The notes beneath the pieces were generated by a model that saw only the letters and a list, made by a program, of their open reading frames with translations, was not told the DNA's origin and ran no database searches. Below, piece by piece: positions 27,050 to 34,135 of a stretch of 64,000 nucleotides of DNA (its first letter is position 1; each line of letters starts with the position of its first letter). The DNA comes from Planctomycetota bacterium (GTDB lineage Bacteria > Planctomycetota > Phycisphaerae > UBA1845 > UTPLA1). The translations under genes were made by a program, and so were the position numbers. The DNA lies in assembly GCA_016235815.1 (NCBI GenBank), contig JACRIM010000028.1, positions 92,106 through 156,105 on the forward strand, read 5' to 3'.

Positions 27050-27203
27050 TCGGCACGCGTCGTACGTTGGTTGAATCAAACGAACCGAGCCGCCTCGCTT
27101 CGCCGCCGAATTATTGCGACGGCGCGGGGCAATTACAAGCAGACGGGATGGATTTCCGGCCAGTGTACTTGACCGCCGGAGCCTCTGCCCTACGATCCAA
27201 CCC

Positions 27204-27836
27204 GTGGACGGGGTTACGCATACGACACCCATACGACGAATCCAGAATTGCCCACGGACGGCGCGGCGCGGAATGACCCTCGTCGAAATGACGATCATTG
27301 GAATGATCGTGGGCGCCGGCCTCTTTCTCGTGACCGGCTGGATGAACACAACGCGACAGGGCACGAAACGCGATCTCGCGATTCACATGCTCCTGGAACT
27401 TGATAAGTCCCTCGCCCGCTATCACCGGTCCTGCGGGACATATCCGCCATCCTTCGGGCCGGATTCGGCCATCTCCGCCACGACCGTCCTTCTCGATCAT
27501 GAGCGAACCCGCAAGACGCTCGAAGAGTTGCCGAATTCGTGCTGGCGCGGACCCGGCCGGCGAACGCTGATTGACCCGTGGGGAACACCGGTTCGATATT
27601 ACGCATCGGCGGCGGAGTCTCCGGCGGTGAAAGCCAACAACAACCGGCCGCTTTTCGTGTCGGCCGGCCCGGATCGGGATTTTGGCGACACGCACCACGC
27701 TCGCATTGGTGATAACCTTCGAAGCGACGACCCGGGGCCGTCTGGCTTCCGACTGCATGACATCATGCGCGATACGCTATCGGGCAAGGAGCAGGACAGT
27801 GGCGAAACGGACAGTCGACCAGCAAATAGTGACTAG
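27204..27836 (+). CDS. Type II secretion pseudopilin-like (GspG-like) protein
   Basis: About 210 residues from GTG 27204; a TTG at 27114 is possible, and the start is uncertain because neither has a good ribosome-binding site. The prepilin motif is clear: a basic leader ending ARRG, then MTLVEMTIIGMIVGAGLFLV, with the conserved Glu at +5 and a hydrophobic helix. The globular part has SCGTYPP and a DPWGTPVRY segment like the major pseudopilin GspG. It would be cleaved by a PilD-type peptidase and assembled at the inner membrane. Its stop overlaps the pgk start by 38 bases, suggesting translational coupling with an unrelated glycolytic gene. Confidence 0.65.
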   Translation: MDGVTHTTPIRRIQNCPRTARRGMTLVEMTIIGMIVGAGLFLVTGWMNTTRQGTKRDLAIHMLLELDKSLARYHRSCGTYPPSFGPDSAISATTVLLDHERTRKTLEELPNSCWRGPGRRTLIDPWGTPVRYYASAAESPAVKANNNRPLFVSAGPDRDFGDTHHARIGDNLRSDDPGPSGFRLHDIMRDTLSGKEQDSGETDSRPANSD

Positions 27837-29043
27837 TCTGCGCGTGCTCATGCGCGTGGATTTCAACGTGCCGATCGAGGACGGACGGATCACCGATGAT
27901 CGTCGCGTGACGCAGGCGTTGGAATCCATCCGCTCCGTCATCGATCGGGGCGGGATGCTGATCCTTATGAGCCACCTTGGCCGGCCGAAGGGCAATGGGT
28001 ACGAGGCCGAGTTCAGCCTGGAGCCGGTGGCAAAGCACCTTGTGGGATTACTCGGAAAACCGGTTGCCTTTGTGAAGGAGTGCGTCGGGCCGGAAGTCGA
28101 TGCGGCGGCTCAACGATTGAAAAACGGCGATGTGCTGATGCTGGAGAATCTTCGCTTTCACGCCGAAGAGACGTTGATCGACTCGGCCAAGAAGAACCCG
28201 GACAAGAAACTGACACCCGAGCAACGAACGGCGATTGATGCGTTCACGGCGGGGTTGGTCAAGAATGCGGACCTGTATTGCAACAACGCCTTCGGGACCT
28301 GTCATCGCAAACATGCCAGCATGTATGACGTGCCGATGATGCTCGGCGCGGGCAAACGGGTGGTCGGCCATCTCGTGGAAAAGGAACTTCGCTTCCTCGG
28401 GGATGCGTTGGCGCAACCGGCGCGTCCATTCGTGGCGATACTCGGCGGTGCCAAAGTCAGCGATAAGATCGGCGTGATCGAAAACCTGCTTCCAAAGGTG
28501 GACGCGATTCTGATCGGCGGCGCGATGTCGTACACGTTCCTCGCGGCACAGGGGATCGCAGTCGGCGCCAGCCTTTGCGAGCGCGACAAACTCGAATTGG
28601 CAAAAAGCCTGCTCTCAAAAGCGGGCGGGAAGATTCACCTGCCGACCGACAGCGTGTGCGCGGCGAAGTTGGAAGCGGGTGCGGAAGCGAGTGTTGCGGC
28701 CGGCGCCGTGCCCGATGGCAAGATGGGTCTGGACATCGGCCCTGCGACGGTATCGGCATATCAATCAATAATTCGCAGCGCGAAGACGATCGTGTGGAAC
28801 GGGCCGCTGGGTGTTTTTGAGACGCCCCCGTTCGACGCGGGGACGGTGGCGGTGGCCAAGGCCCTGGCTGATGCGACGCGAAATGGAGCCGTGACGATTA
28901 TTGGGGGCGGCGACTCGGCAGCGGCGGTGGAGGTCTGCGGGCTTGCGGACCAGATGACGCACATTTCCACCGGCGGCGGCGCGAGTCTTGAGTTTCTGGA
29001 GGGCAAGCCGTTCAAGACTCTGGAGATTCTCGACGACGCCTGA
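27799..29043 (+). CDS. pgk: Phosphoglycerate kinase
   Basis: 414 residues from GTG 27799, with AAGGAG 7 bases upstream. The N-terminal LMRVDFNVPIEDGRITDDRR substrate-binding motif, the LLMSHLGRPKG-type loop (MSHLGRPKG) and C-terminal GGGDSAAAV and STGGGASLEFLEGK nucleotide motifs are all intact. It transfers the acyl phosphate of 1,3-bisphosphoglycerate to ADP in glycolysis. It overlaps the pilin-like gene upstream and is followed 13 bases later by a phosphoglycerate-mutase-fold protein. GapA and other glycolytic genes are not nearby. Confidence 0.96.
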   Translation: MAKRTVDQQIVTSLRVLMRVDFNVPIEDGRITDDRRVTQALESIRSVIDRGGMLILMSHLGRPKGNGYEAEFSLEPVAKHLVGLLGKPVAFVKECVGPEVDAAAQRLKNGDVLMLENLRFHAEETLIDSAKKNPDKKLTPEQRTAIDAFTAGLVKNADLYCNNAFGTCHRKHASMYDVPMMLGAGKRVVGHLVEKELRFLGDALAQPARPFVAILGGAKVSDKIGVIENLLPKVDAILIGGAMSYTFLAAQGIAVGASLCERDKLELAKSLLSKAGGKIHLPTDSVCAAKLEAGAEASVAAGAVPDGKMGLDIGPATVSAYQSIIRSAKTIVWNGPLGVFETPPFDAGTVAVAKALADATRNGAVTIIGGGDSAAAVEVCGLADQMTHISTGGGASLEFLEGKPFKTLEILDDA

Positions 29044-29056
29044 CGCGACGCCGTGT

Positions 29057-29629
29057 ATGTTGAAACTCATCCTCATCCCTGCCGCACAAACCGATTGGCG
29101 CGCCACCGGCCGCCTCGCGGGAGATACTGACTTACCGCTGAATGAAACGGGTCATCGGCAGGCCATTCTCTGGGCATCTCAACTCAGCACGATGCACCCG
29201 GCCATCGTTCGTTGCGGCCCGGAGCAAAGCACCAAGCAGACCGCGTCAATCATCGCACACCAACTCGGCATACGAATGCGCACCGTGAAGAACCTGCGCG
29301 AGATGAACCTCGGCCACTGGCAGGGTCTGACCATTCAAGACTTTGAGGAACGCTTCCCCAAGGTGCATCGGCAGTGGCGGGCCGAGCCGGAATCCATCGA
29401 GCCGCCGGAAGGAGAAACGGTGAGCGCCGTCGCCGATCGGCTGGCTACGGCCCTGTTGAAAATCCGAAAGAAACACGAGGATGAGACGGTCGCCCTCCCG
29501 CTGGGCCAGTATGCGTTTGCGATCCTGCGGTGTCGATTGATCGACGATTCTTATGCCCGCTTCTGGGAATATGTGGACGAGGAACAGCAGTATCAGACGG
29601 TCGATCTGCCCGACGAACCAACGAAGTGA
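29057..29629 (+). CDS. Histidine phosphatase/phosphoglycerate-mutase fold, catalytic residues missing
   Basis: 190 residues. The fold follows the cofactor-dependent phosphoglycerate mutase branch: N-terminal strand LKLILIP, LNETGHRQA, the CGPEQSTKQTA segment and REMNLGHWQGLT, and PPEGETVSAVADR. However, the catalytic RHG(E/Q)T at the end of strand 1 is PAAQT (residues 8-12), losing both the phospho-acceptor His and the Arg. The late SHGG motif is PLGQ, losing the second His. Other family positions are kept, so this looks like a maintained pseudoenzyme rather than a decaying gene. It starts 13 bases after pgk and precedes the hypothetical gene by 3 bases. Confidence 0.8.
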   Translation: MLKLILIPAAQTDWRATGRLAGDTDLPLNETGHRQAILWASQLSTMHPAIVRCGPEQSTKQTASIIAHQLGIRMRTVKNLREMNLGHWQGLTIQDFEERFPKVHRQWRAEPESIEPPEGETVSAVADRLATALLKIRKKHEDETVALPLGQYAFAILRCRLIDDSYARFWEYVDEEQQYQTVDLPDEPTK

Positions 29630-29632
29630 CGC

Positions 29633-30310
29633 ATGGAAACAGCAATCGCCACGTCCGGCCGTATTGAATTGGAGAAATGCGCCGCCGGCGTACTCGGCCA
29701 TGCTGTGCTGTTGGAGCGAGCCCGGCGCGTCGCGGCACTGGGCGATTGGATCGCGGGGTTTGACGCCTTTCGGACGATTGCGTGCAGCCGGGATGCCGTG
29801 AGCGCGGCGTGCTTTTTCGTCGATTCATGGTGTGCCGCCGATGTTCGGGCCGGCCGGTTCGATCCGTATTCGCTCCCGATTGTGACGCCAACCGAACAGC
29901 ATGCGGACGCGGCGGCGGACGTTGCGGCGGTGGCCCTGGGCAATGTCGTGGATGGCGTCACGGGCGAGCTGGCTGTTTCCTCGATTCGACTCAGCGCAAG
30001 CCGCGCCATGCGAATGCCGGAGGCGCAGGTCGTCGCGGAGGCGGTGGGAGTTGATTCGATCGGGCCTGTGTGGCTGTCGGCCCAGGTCAGTCGATGCGCC
30101 ACCGAAGGTCGGCCGCTCGTATCAATTGTCCATCAGTGGCGACGACAACAGGACTATCAGTATTGGCCGGGACGCATCGAGGAAACGCTTCGATTTGAGG
30201 CGTCGCGGGCATTGGCTCGTCAGCGCCTTGAGGTGCTGGGTGCGCAGATTAATGCGCTGGAGACTCAGCTTCGCGGAGGCGACTGGTTAGAGGCGGAGTC
30301 GAATCGCTGA
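29633..30310 (+). CDS. Conserved-looking hypothetical protein
   Basis: 225 residues, no family recognised. The sequence is Ala-rich and soluble, with a helical N-terminal half containing ALGDWIAGFDAFRTIACSRD and a central PIVTPTEQHADAAADVAAVA. The C-terminus (about 185-215) is a coiled coil, EASRALARQRLEVLGAQINA. No signal peptide or TM is seen. Its stop shares a base with the start of the following amidohydrolase gene (TGATG), and it lies 3 bases after the pseudo-phosphatase, so it belongs to a tight pgk-to-amidohydrolase cluster. Confidence 0.65.
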   Translation: METAIATSGRIELEKCAAGVLGHAVLLERARRVAALGDWIAGFDAFRTIACSRDAVSAACFFVDSWCAADVRAGRFDPYSLPIVTPTEQHADAAADVAAVALGNVVDGVTGELAVSSIRLSASRAMRMPEAQVVAEAVGVDSIGPVWLSAQVSRCATEGRPLVSIVHQWRRQQDYQYWPGRIEETLRFEASRALARQRLEVLGAQINALETQLRGGDWLEAESNR

Positions 30311-31530
30311 TGGATCTGTTCCGCGCAGCATGCATCATCCGTGCTGATTCGCCGGCGATTTCCGACGGCATACTGGCGGTGGATCAGGGGCGCATTGCGT
30401 GGGTCGGTCGATCGCTGGATGCGCCGCGCGGCACGCTGCATGATCTGGGGCATGTCGCAATTCTTCCGGGCCTCATCAACGCACACACTCACCTTGAATT
30501 GACGTCGTTTGAGGGGCGCATCAGGCGACAGCCTCTCTGGACATGGTTTGATGAGTTGTTGAAACTCATCCGCACGTCGAATTTTTCGTCGATCGGGCCG
30601 GACGCGATCAAAAAAGGCGCGGCCCAATCGCTGTGCGCGGGTGTCACGTGCGTTGCCGATATTTCGCGGACGGGGATCAACGTCGCCGCGCTTCGCGATT
30701 CGCCCATTCGCAAGGTGTGCTTTCTCGAACTCATTTCCGGCGCGATGCTGCCGCCCAATGATGCCGAATCGCTGAGAGCCGCGGTGACTCAGGCCCTTGC
30801 ACATCAGACTGAGGACATCCTCCGAATCGGAATCTCTCCTCATGCTCCGTACACGGTATCGAAGTTCGATCTTCACGCGGCGACGCATCTTGCACTGGCG
30901 TGGCGTCTCCCCATCATGATGCACTTTTTAGAATCGCCGGAAGAAGCCGACTGGCTGGAGGGACGCGGCGATCTTTCGGCCTATCTCCTGGCGCGCAAAT
31001 TGCCAACGGCACACGAAGAACCGCCAATCAGCGTCGTGGCCTTTCTTGGAGCGTCGAACCTACTTGCGACGAAGCCGATCCTCGCCCATGTGAACTATCC
31101 GCCCGACACGCTCGTTCCGCTCCTGGCCGATTCTGGCGCGAGCGTCGTATTCTGTCCACGGGCGCACGACTACTTTGGACACTCGCCGCATCGTTGGCGG
31201 GACTTGTTGGCCGCAGGCATTAATGTGTGCCTCGGTACGGACAGCCTGGCGAGCAATGAATCCTTGTCGATTCTGGATGAGATGCGATTTCTGGCACGCA
31301 AAGCCCCCGGCGTTGAATCGATCGAGTTGCTTCGCATGGGGACGGTGCGTGCGGCGAACGCGCTGGGGATGAGCGATGTGATCGGTGATTTGCAACCCGG
31401 GCTGATGGCGGATTTTGTAACGATCCCGTGCGACAAAAATATGGCGGCGATTGAATGTGTGTTGCAGGGCGACGCATCGGTGACCGGCACCTGGATCGCC
31501 GGGCACCAGGTGTATTCCTCAGCGACGTGA
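30310..31530 (+). CDS. MtaD/SsnA-like metal-dependent amidohydrolase
   Basis: 406 residues of the amidohydrolase superfamily, closest by motif to S-adenosylhomocysteine/methylthioadenosine deaminases. The metal-binding NAHTHLELT motif (H59, H61) is present, then ISPHAPYTV, a third metal His in MMHFLESPEE, ILAHVNYP and the catalytic-base region CLGTDSLASN. It would hydrolytically deaminate a purine-type or related substrate in the cytoplasm; the exact substrate cannot be fixed. It overlaps the previous gene by one base, and its stop overlaps the stop of the convergent glycosyltransferase-like gene by 12 bases. Confidence 0.85.
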   Translation: MDLFRAACIIRADSPAISDGILAVDQGRIAWVGRSLDAPRGTLHDLGHVAILPGLINAHTHLELTSFEGRIRRQPLWTWFDELLKLIRTSNFSSIGPDAIKKGAAQSLCAGVTCVADISRTGINVAALRDSPIRKVCFLELISGAMLPPNDAESLRAAVTQALAHQTEDILRIGISPHAPYTVSKFDLHAATHLALAWRLPIMMHFLESPEEADWLEGRGDLSAYLLARKLPTAHEEPPISVVAFLGASNLLATKPILAHVNYPPDTLVPLLADSGASVVFCPRAHDYFGHSPHRWRDLLAAGINVCLGTDSLASNESLSILDEMRFLARKAPGVESIELLRMGTVRAANALGMSDVIGDLQPGLMADFVTIPCDKNMAAIECVLQGDASVTGTWIAGHQVYSSAT

Positions 31531-32802
31531 ATTCGAGGAAAGGGAACCGGCGGCAAGCGGGTTCAATCCCGGCTTCGCGGCCGCACGAGGAGCACGTTTG
31601 GATTCGAGCACTTGGGGAGTGAGGTGCGACGCGTGGGCTGAAACTATGCCGGGTGTGCCCGGCGTTGGTGTCGACCGACTGAATGGAAATCTCAGCGCCG
31701 CGATCGTCGAAAGCATCATCGATTCAAGCCGGACCAGTCCGAATCGGTGAATACCTGTTGTGTCGCGAATGCCCGTCGGGAGACGTACCCGTCGCTGGAC
31801 GATTGCTCCCGAAAACTCCGCCATTGCAAGGGCAATCGCCGCGGCCATAACAGCCTTCGGGAACCCCAATGCGATGACGGCACCGGCCAGCACGAGCCAG
31901 AATGCGAATGCACATGGTGCGAGCATTCGCTGTACAAGTTCCGTCAGAAACAACATTCGCGAATACGCGGACATCTCCGTCCACCGATACAGCACGCGCA
32001 TCGTTTCGCGGAGCACAGCGTCATTACGGCGCACTTCGCCGGCGTAATAATCCCCAAGTTGCATCGGGGCTGCGATCACGTCGACGACTGCCTGACGCGA
32101 ATAGACCACCCGAAGGCCTGAGGCATTTGCATGCAACGCCAGGTACGAGGGGACACAACCAACATCGTCGGGTAACTCGCTCAGCAAATCACGGCGAATT
32201 GCATAGCACGCCTCGTGAACCGATGCGCTGCTTCCCGAGTCGGATTCGAGCAGGCGCCGACGATTTTCGGCCGCTTCCCGGCTGCGGACTCGCCATGACG
32301 CTTTTTCGGAATTGCAGTAAAGACCGACGACGGCAACCCGTGCATCTTGCGCGGCCTCGGCCGCCATCTGCTTGAGGCAATCGCCGCGCAAGCGGCTCGC
32401 GCAGGAGGCGACCACGATCCAATCCCCACGGAGATTCGGCAGAAGCACGTTCAACTGCTGCGCGCGACTGAGGGCCGGAAGCGTCACGACTCGAACAGGC
32501 GGATTGCCGGGCATTGCGCGGCGTACCCGTTGGGCCAGGCGCTCGGATTCACCAATGCAAAGGAGAAAAATCTCCAGTCGGTCGAGCGGGTAGTCGCAGG
32601 CGGCGAGGTTTCGTGCCACTTCGTCTGAGTTCGCTCGCACGTCAACCGTGACGACGAGCGACAGGCGCGGATAATTTTTCGGCAGCGGCGCGGGTCCACG
32701 CGGCGTTAGTCGACGAATCGCGCTCAATGTGAACAGGTAACCCGCGCATTTCCACGCGATCAGGCCTGTCACCATTGAAAACAATGAAATCAACGCCCAC
32801 AT
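31519..32802 (-). CDS. Membrane glycosyltransferase family 2-like protein with altered motifs
   Basis: 427 residues. A TM helix at 1-25 is followed by a GT-A-like domain (about 45-270: LSLVVTVDVRANSDEVARNL, then CDYPLDRLEIFLLC), two or three TM helices (about 285-345) and a Pro/Ala-rich basic tail. The layout is that of processive or membrane GT2 enzymes. However, the DxD metal site is VVASCASRL and the QxxRW acceptor motif reads EVRRNDAVL, so sugar transfer by the usual mechanism is doubtful. It converges on the amidohydrolase gene with a 12-base stop overlap. Confidence 0.7.
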   Translation of the reverse strand: MWALISLFSMVTGLIAWKCAGYLFTLSAIRRLTPRGPAPLPKNYPRLSLVVTVDVRANSDEVARNLAACDYPLDRLEIFLLCIGESERLAQRVRRAMPGNPPVRVVTLPALSRAQQLNVLLPNLRGDWIVVASCASRLRGDCLKQMAAEAAQDARVAVVGLYCNSEKASWRVRSREAAENRRRLLESDSGSSASVHEACYAIRRDLLSELPDDVGCVPSYLALHANASGLRVVYSRQAVVDVIAAPMQLGDYYAGEVRRNDAVLRETMRVLYRWTEMSAYSRMLFLTELVQRMLAPCAFAFWLVLAGAVIALGFPKAVMAAAIALAMAEFSGAIVQRRVRLPTGIRDTTGIHRFGLVRLESMMLSTIAALRFPFSRSTPTPGTPGIVSAHASHLTPQVLESKRAPRAAAKPGLNPLAAGSLSSNSRR

Positions 32803-33004
32803 GGGGAATCTCCGCGCGCGGTGCTTTCCGCGACTGCGATAGTTTCATATCGGATGAACCACTTGGTGCAGGCGGCATGACCGATGCCGGGAGTACATGC
32901 GGCGCAAAAGCTGCGCCGTGATGGATCGGGAACCGCATTTCACCTTGCGTAACGCAGATTGAGCATCTGCACCGCGCCCAATACAGGAACTCGCGGCAAT
33001 AAGA

Positions 33005-33670
33005 TCAACGATTCCACACAAGCACGTCGGTCACGGGCTTTTTCTTCAGGTCGGGGACGGTTGCGTTCACTGCAGGGCGACCGACCGGGATGAGCAGGAA
33101 CGGTTTTTCATGCTCAGGCCGATTCAAAATGGCCCGCAGGAAGTTCATGGGGCTTGGCGTGTGCGTGAGCGTGGCCAAACCAGCGACATGACACGCCGCG
33201 AGAAACAGGCCGCACGCCAGACCGGTGCTCTCGACGGGATAATACGTTTTCAGGCGACGGCCATCGGGCGCGATTTCAAAATCCACGCGAAAGACGACGA
33301 CCAGCCACGGCGCGATTTCGAGAAAAGGTTTCTCCCATGTCGTCCCGATCGGTTCCAACGCTTCCAGCCATTCGGCGGGCATTCGGTGATCGTAGCTCTC
33401 GCGTTCTTCGGCTTCGGCGGCGATGCGAATCTCGCGCTTGATCGCAGGGTCGCTCACACACACAAATCGCCACGGCTGGCGATTGGCTCCGCTGGGCGCC
33501 GTGTTGGCGATGGCCACGGCCGCTTCGATTACATCGCGATGCACCGGCTCGCCGGAGAACATGCGGCAACTACGGCGTGTGACCAGCATCGAATGAAGTG
33601 TCTTGAGTTTTAATTCTTGCTCATCCGAATTGAACGACGGTAGCGAGAACGGAATTTGCGGTGCGGGCAT
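33005..33670 (-). CDS. Nitroreductase-fold flavoprotein, iodotyrosine deiodinase-like
   Basis: 221 residues with the FMN-binding nitroreductase fold (TRRSCRMFSGEPV, NTAPSGANRQPW). Beyond the generic fold it carries the deiodinase features: E89-x3-Y93 in the lid and K114 in TTWEKPFLEIAP. The spacings (4 and 21) match the zwitterion-binding Glu, Tyr and Lys of human IYD as I recall them. THTPSPMNFL, RPEHEKP and ATVPDLKKKP also follow IYD. It probably reductively dehalogenates halotyrosines or acts on a related amino acid. It lies 45 bases after the SelW-like gene on the same strand, so the two redox genes may be co-transcribed. Confidence 0.82.
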   Translation of the reverse strand: MPAPQIPFSLPSFNSDEQELKLKTLHSMLVTRRSCRMFSGEPVHRDVIEAAVAIANTAPSGANRQPWRFVCVSDPAIKREIRIAAEAEERESYDHRMPAEWLEALEPIGTTWEKPFLEIAPWLVVVFRVDFEIAPDGRRLKTYYPVESTGLACGLFLAACHVAGLATLTHTPSPMNFLRAILNRPEHEKPFLLIPVGRPAVNATVPDLKKKPVTDVLVWNR

Positions 33671-33715
33671 GGATGGTATCCGTGCGTGATCGTACGAAGG
33701 AGCCGAGCGAACGGT

Positions 33716-33940
33716 TTATGACGCGGGCTTTATCTGATTGATGACCTCAAACGGCTCGGGGAAGCGGCCGGTCTTGTGTTTGCTGTAGAGGAGGCGTCCG
33801 TCACATTCGACATCAAACACGCCGCCACTGCCCTTCACAAGAACAGGGTCAACCCCGACCTCGTCTCTCATTAACTCCGCCAGACCGGCGGCCTTGGGGT
33901 AGTAGTTTCACTGGGTGCAGTACGTAATGCGAACGGTCAT
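33716..33940 (-). CDS. SelW/Rdx-family selenoprotein (in-frame UGA as selenocysteine)
   Basis: 74 residues if the TGA at 33910-33908 is read as Sec. Translation from ATG 33940 (GGAG 9 bases upstream) gives MTVRITYCTQU then NYYPKAAGLAEL, a canonical CxxU redox motif in the family's YCxxCxY position. The frame then continues open for 63 more codons with family-typical GSGGVFDVECDGRLLYSKHK and GRFPEPFEV, to TAA at 33716. The conserved protein downstream of the UGA argues against a pseudogene. A bacterial SECIS-like hairpin follows the UGA (33877-33891). SelW/Rdx proteins have a thioredoxin-like fold and are presumed thiol oxidoreductases. The gene precedes the deiodinase-like flavoprotein by 45 bases. 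Ordinary ORF calling splits it at the UGA. Confidence 0.85.
33877..33891 (-). promoter_or_regulatory. Candidate bacterial SECIS apical hairpin
   Basis: On the transcript CCGCC-GGUCU-GGCGG forms a perfect 5-bp stem with a 5-base loop; beyond a 2-base mismatch, AA/UU can extend it. The loop begins 21 bases after the UGA, inside the spacing allowed for bSECIS elements, and its GGUCU resembles the SelB-binding loop of E. coli fdhF. Confidence 0.7.
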
Positions 33941-34135
33941 GTGTTTTGGCTCCAGATTAGGCGAAATTTCTCTCGTAACGGGCCTATCTTATCCCTGCCG
34001 CCCCATGATATGCCCAATAAAAGCTTTAAGTCTTTAGCTTGGGGTGCGTTTTCATTGCCTTTGGACACCCGTTTCTGGTAACCTAAAGCTCCGGATTGGG
34101 GTGGTCCTCTGTTGACGTCGGGAAAGGGAAGACCC

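Noticed and set aside
33716..33940. Reading the SelW-like locus as a pseudogene with a premature stop
   Set aside because: Everything after the UGA is in frame, family-like and ends at a normal stop, the UGA sits exactly at the CxxU position, and a SECIS-like hairpin follows.
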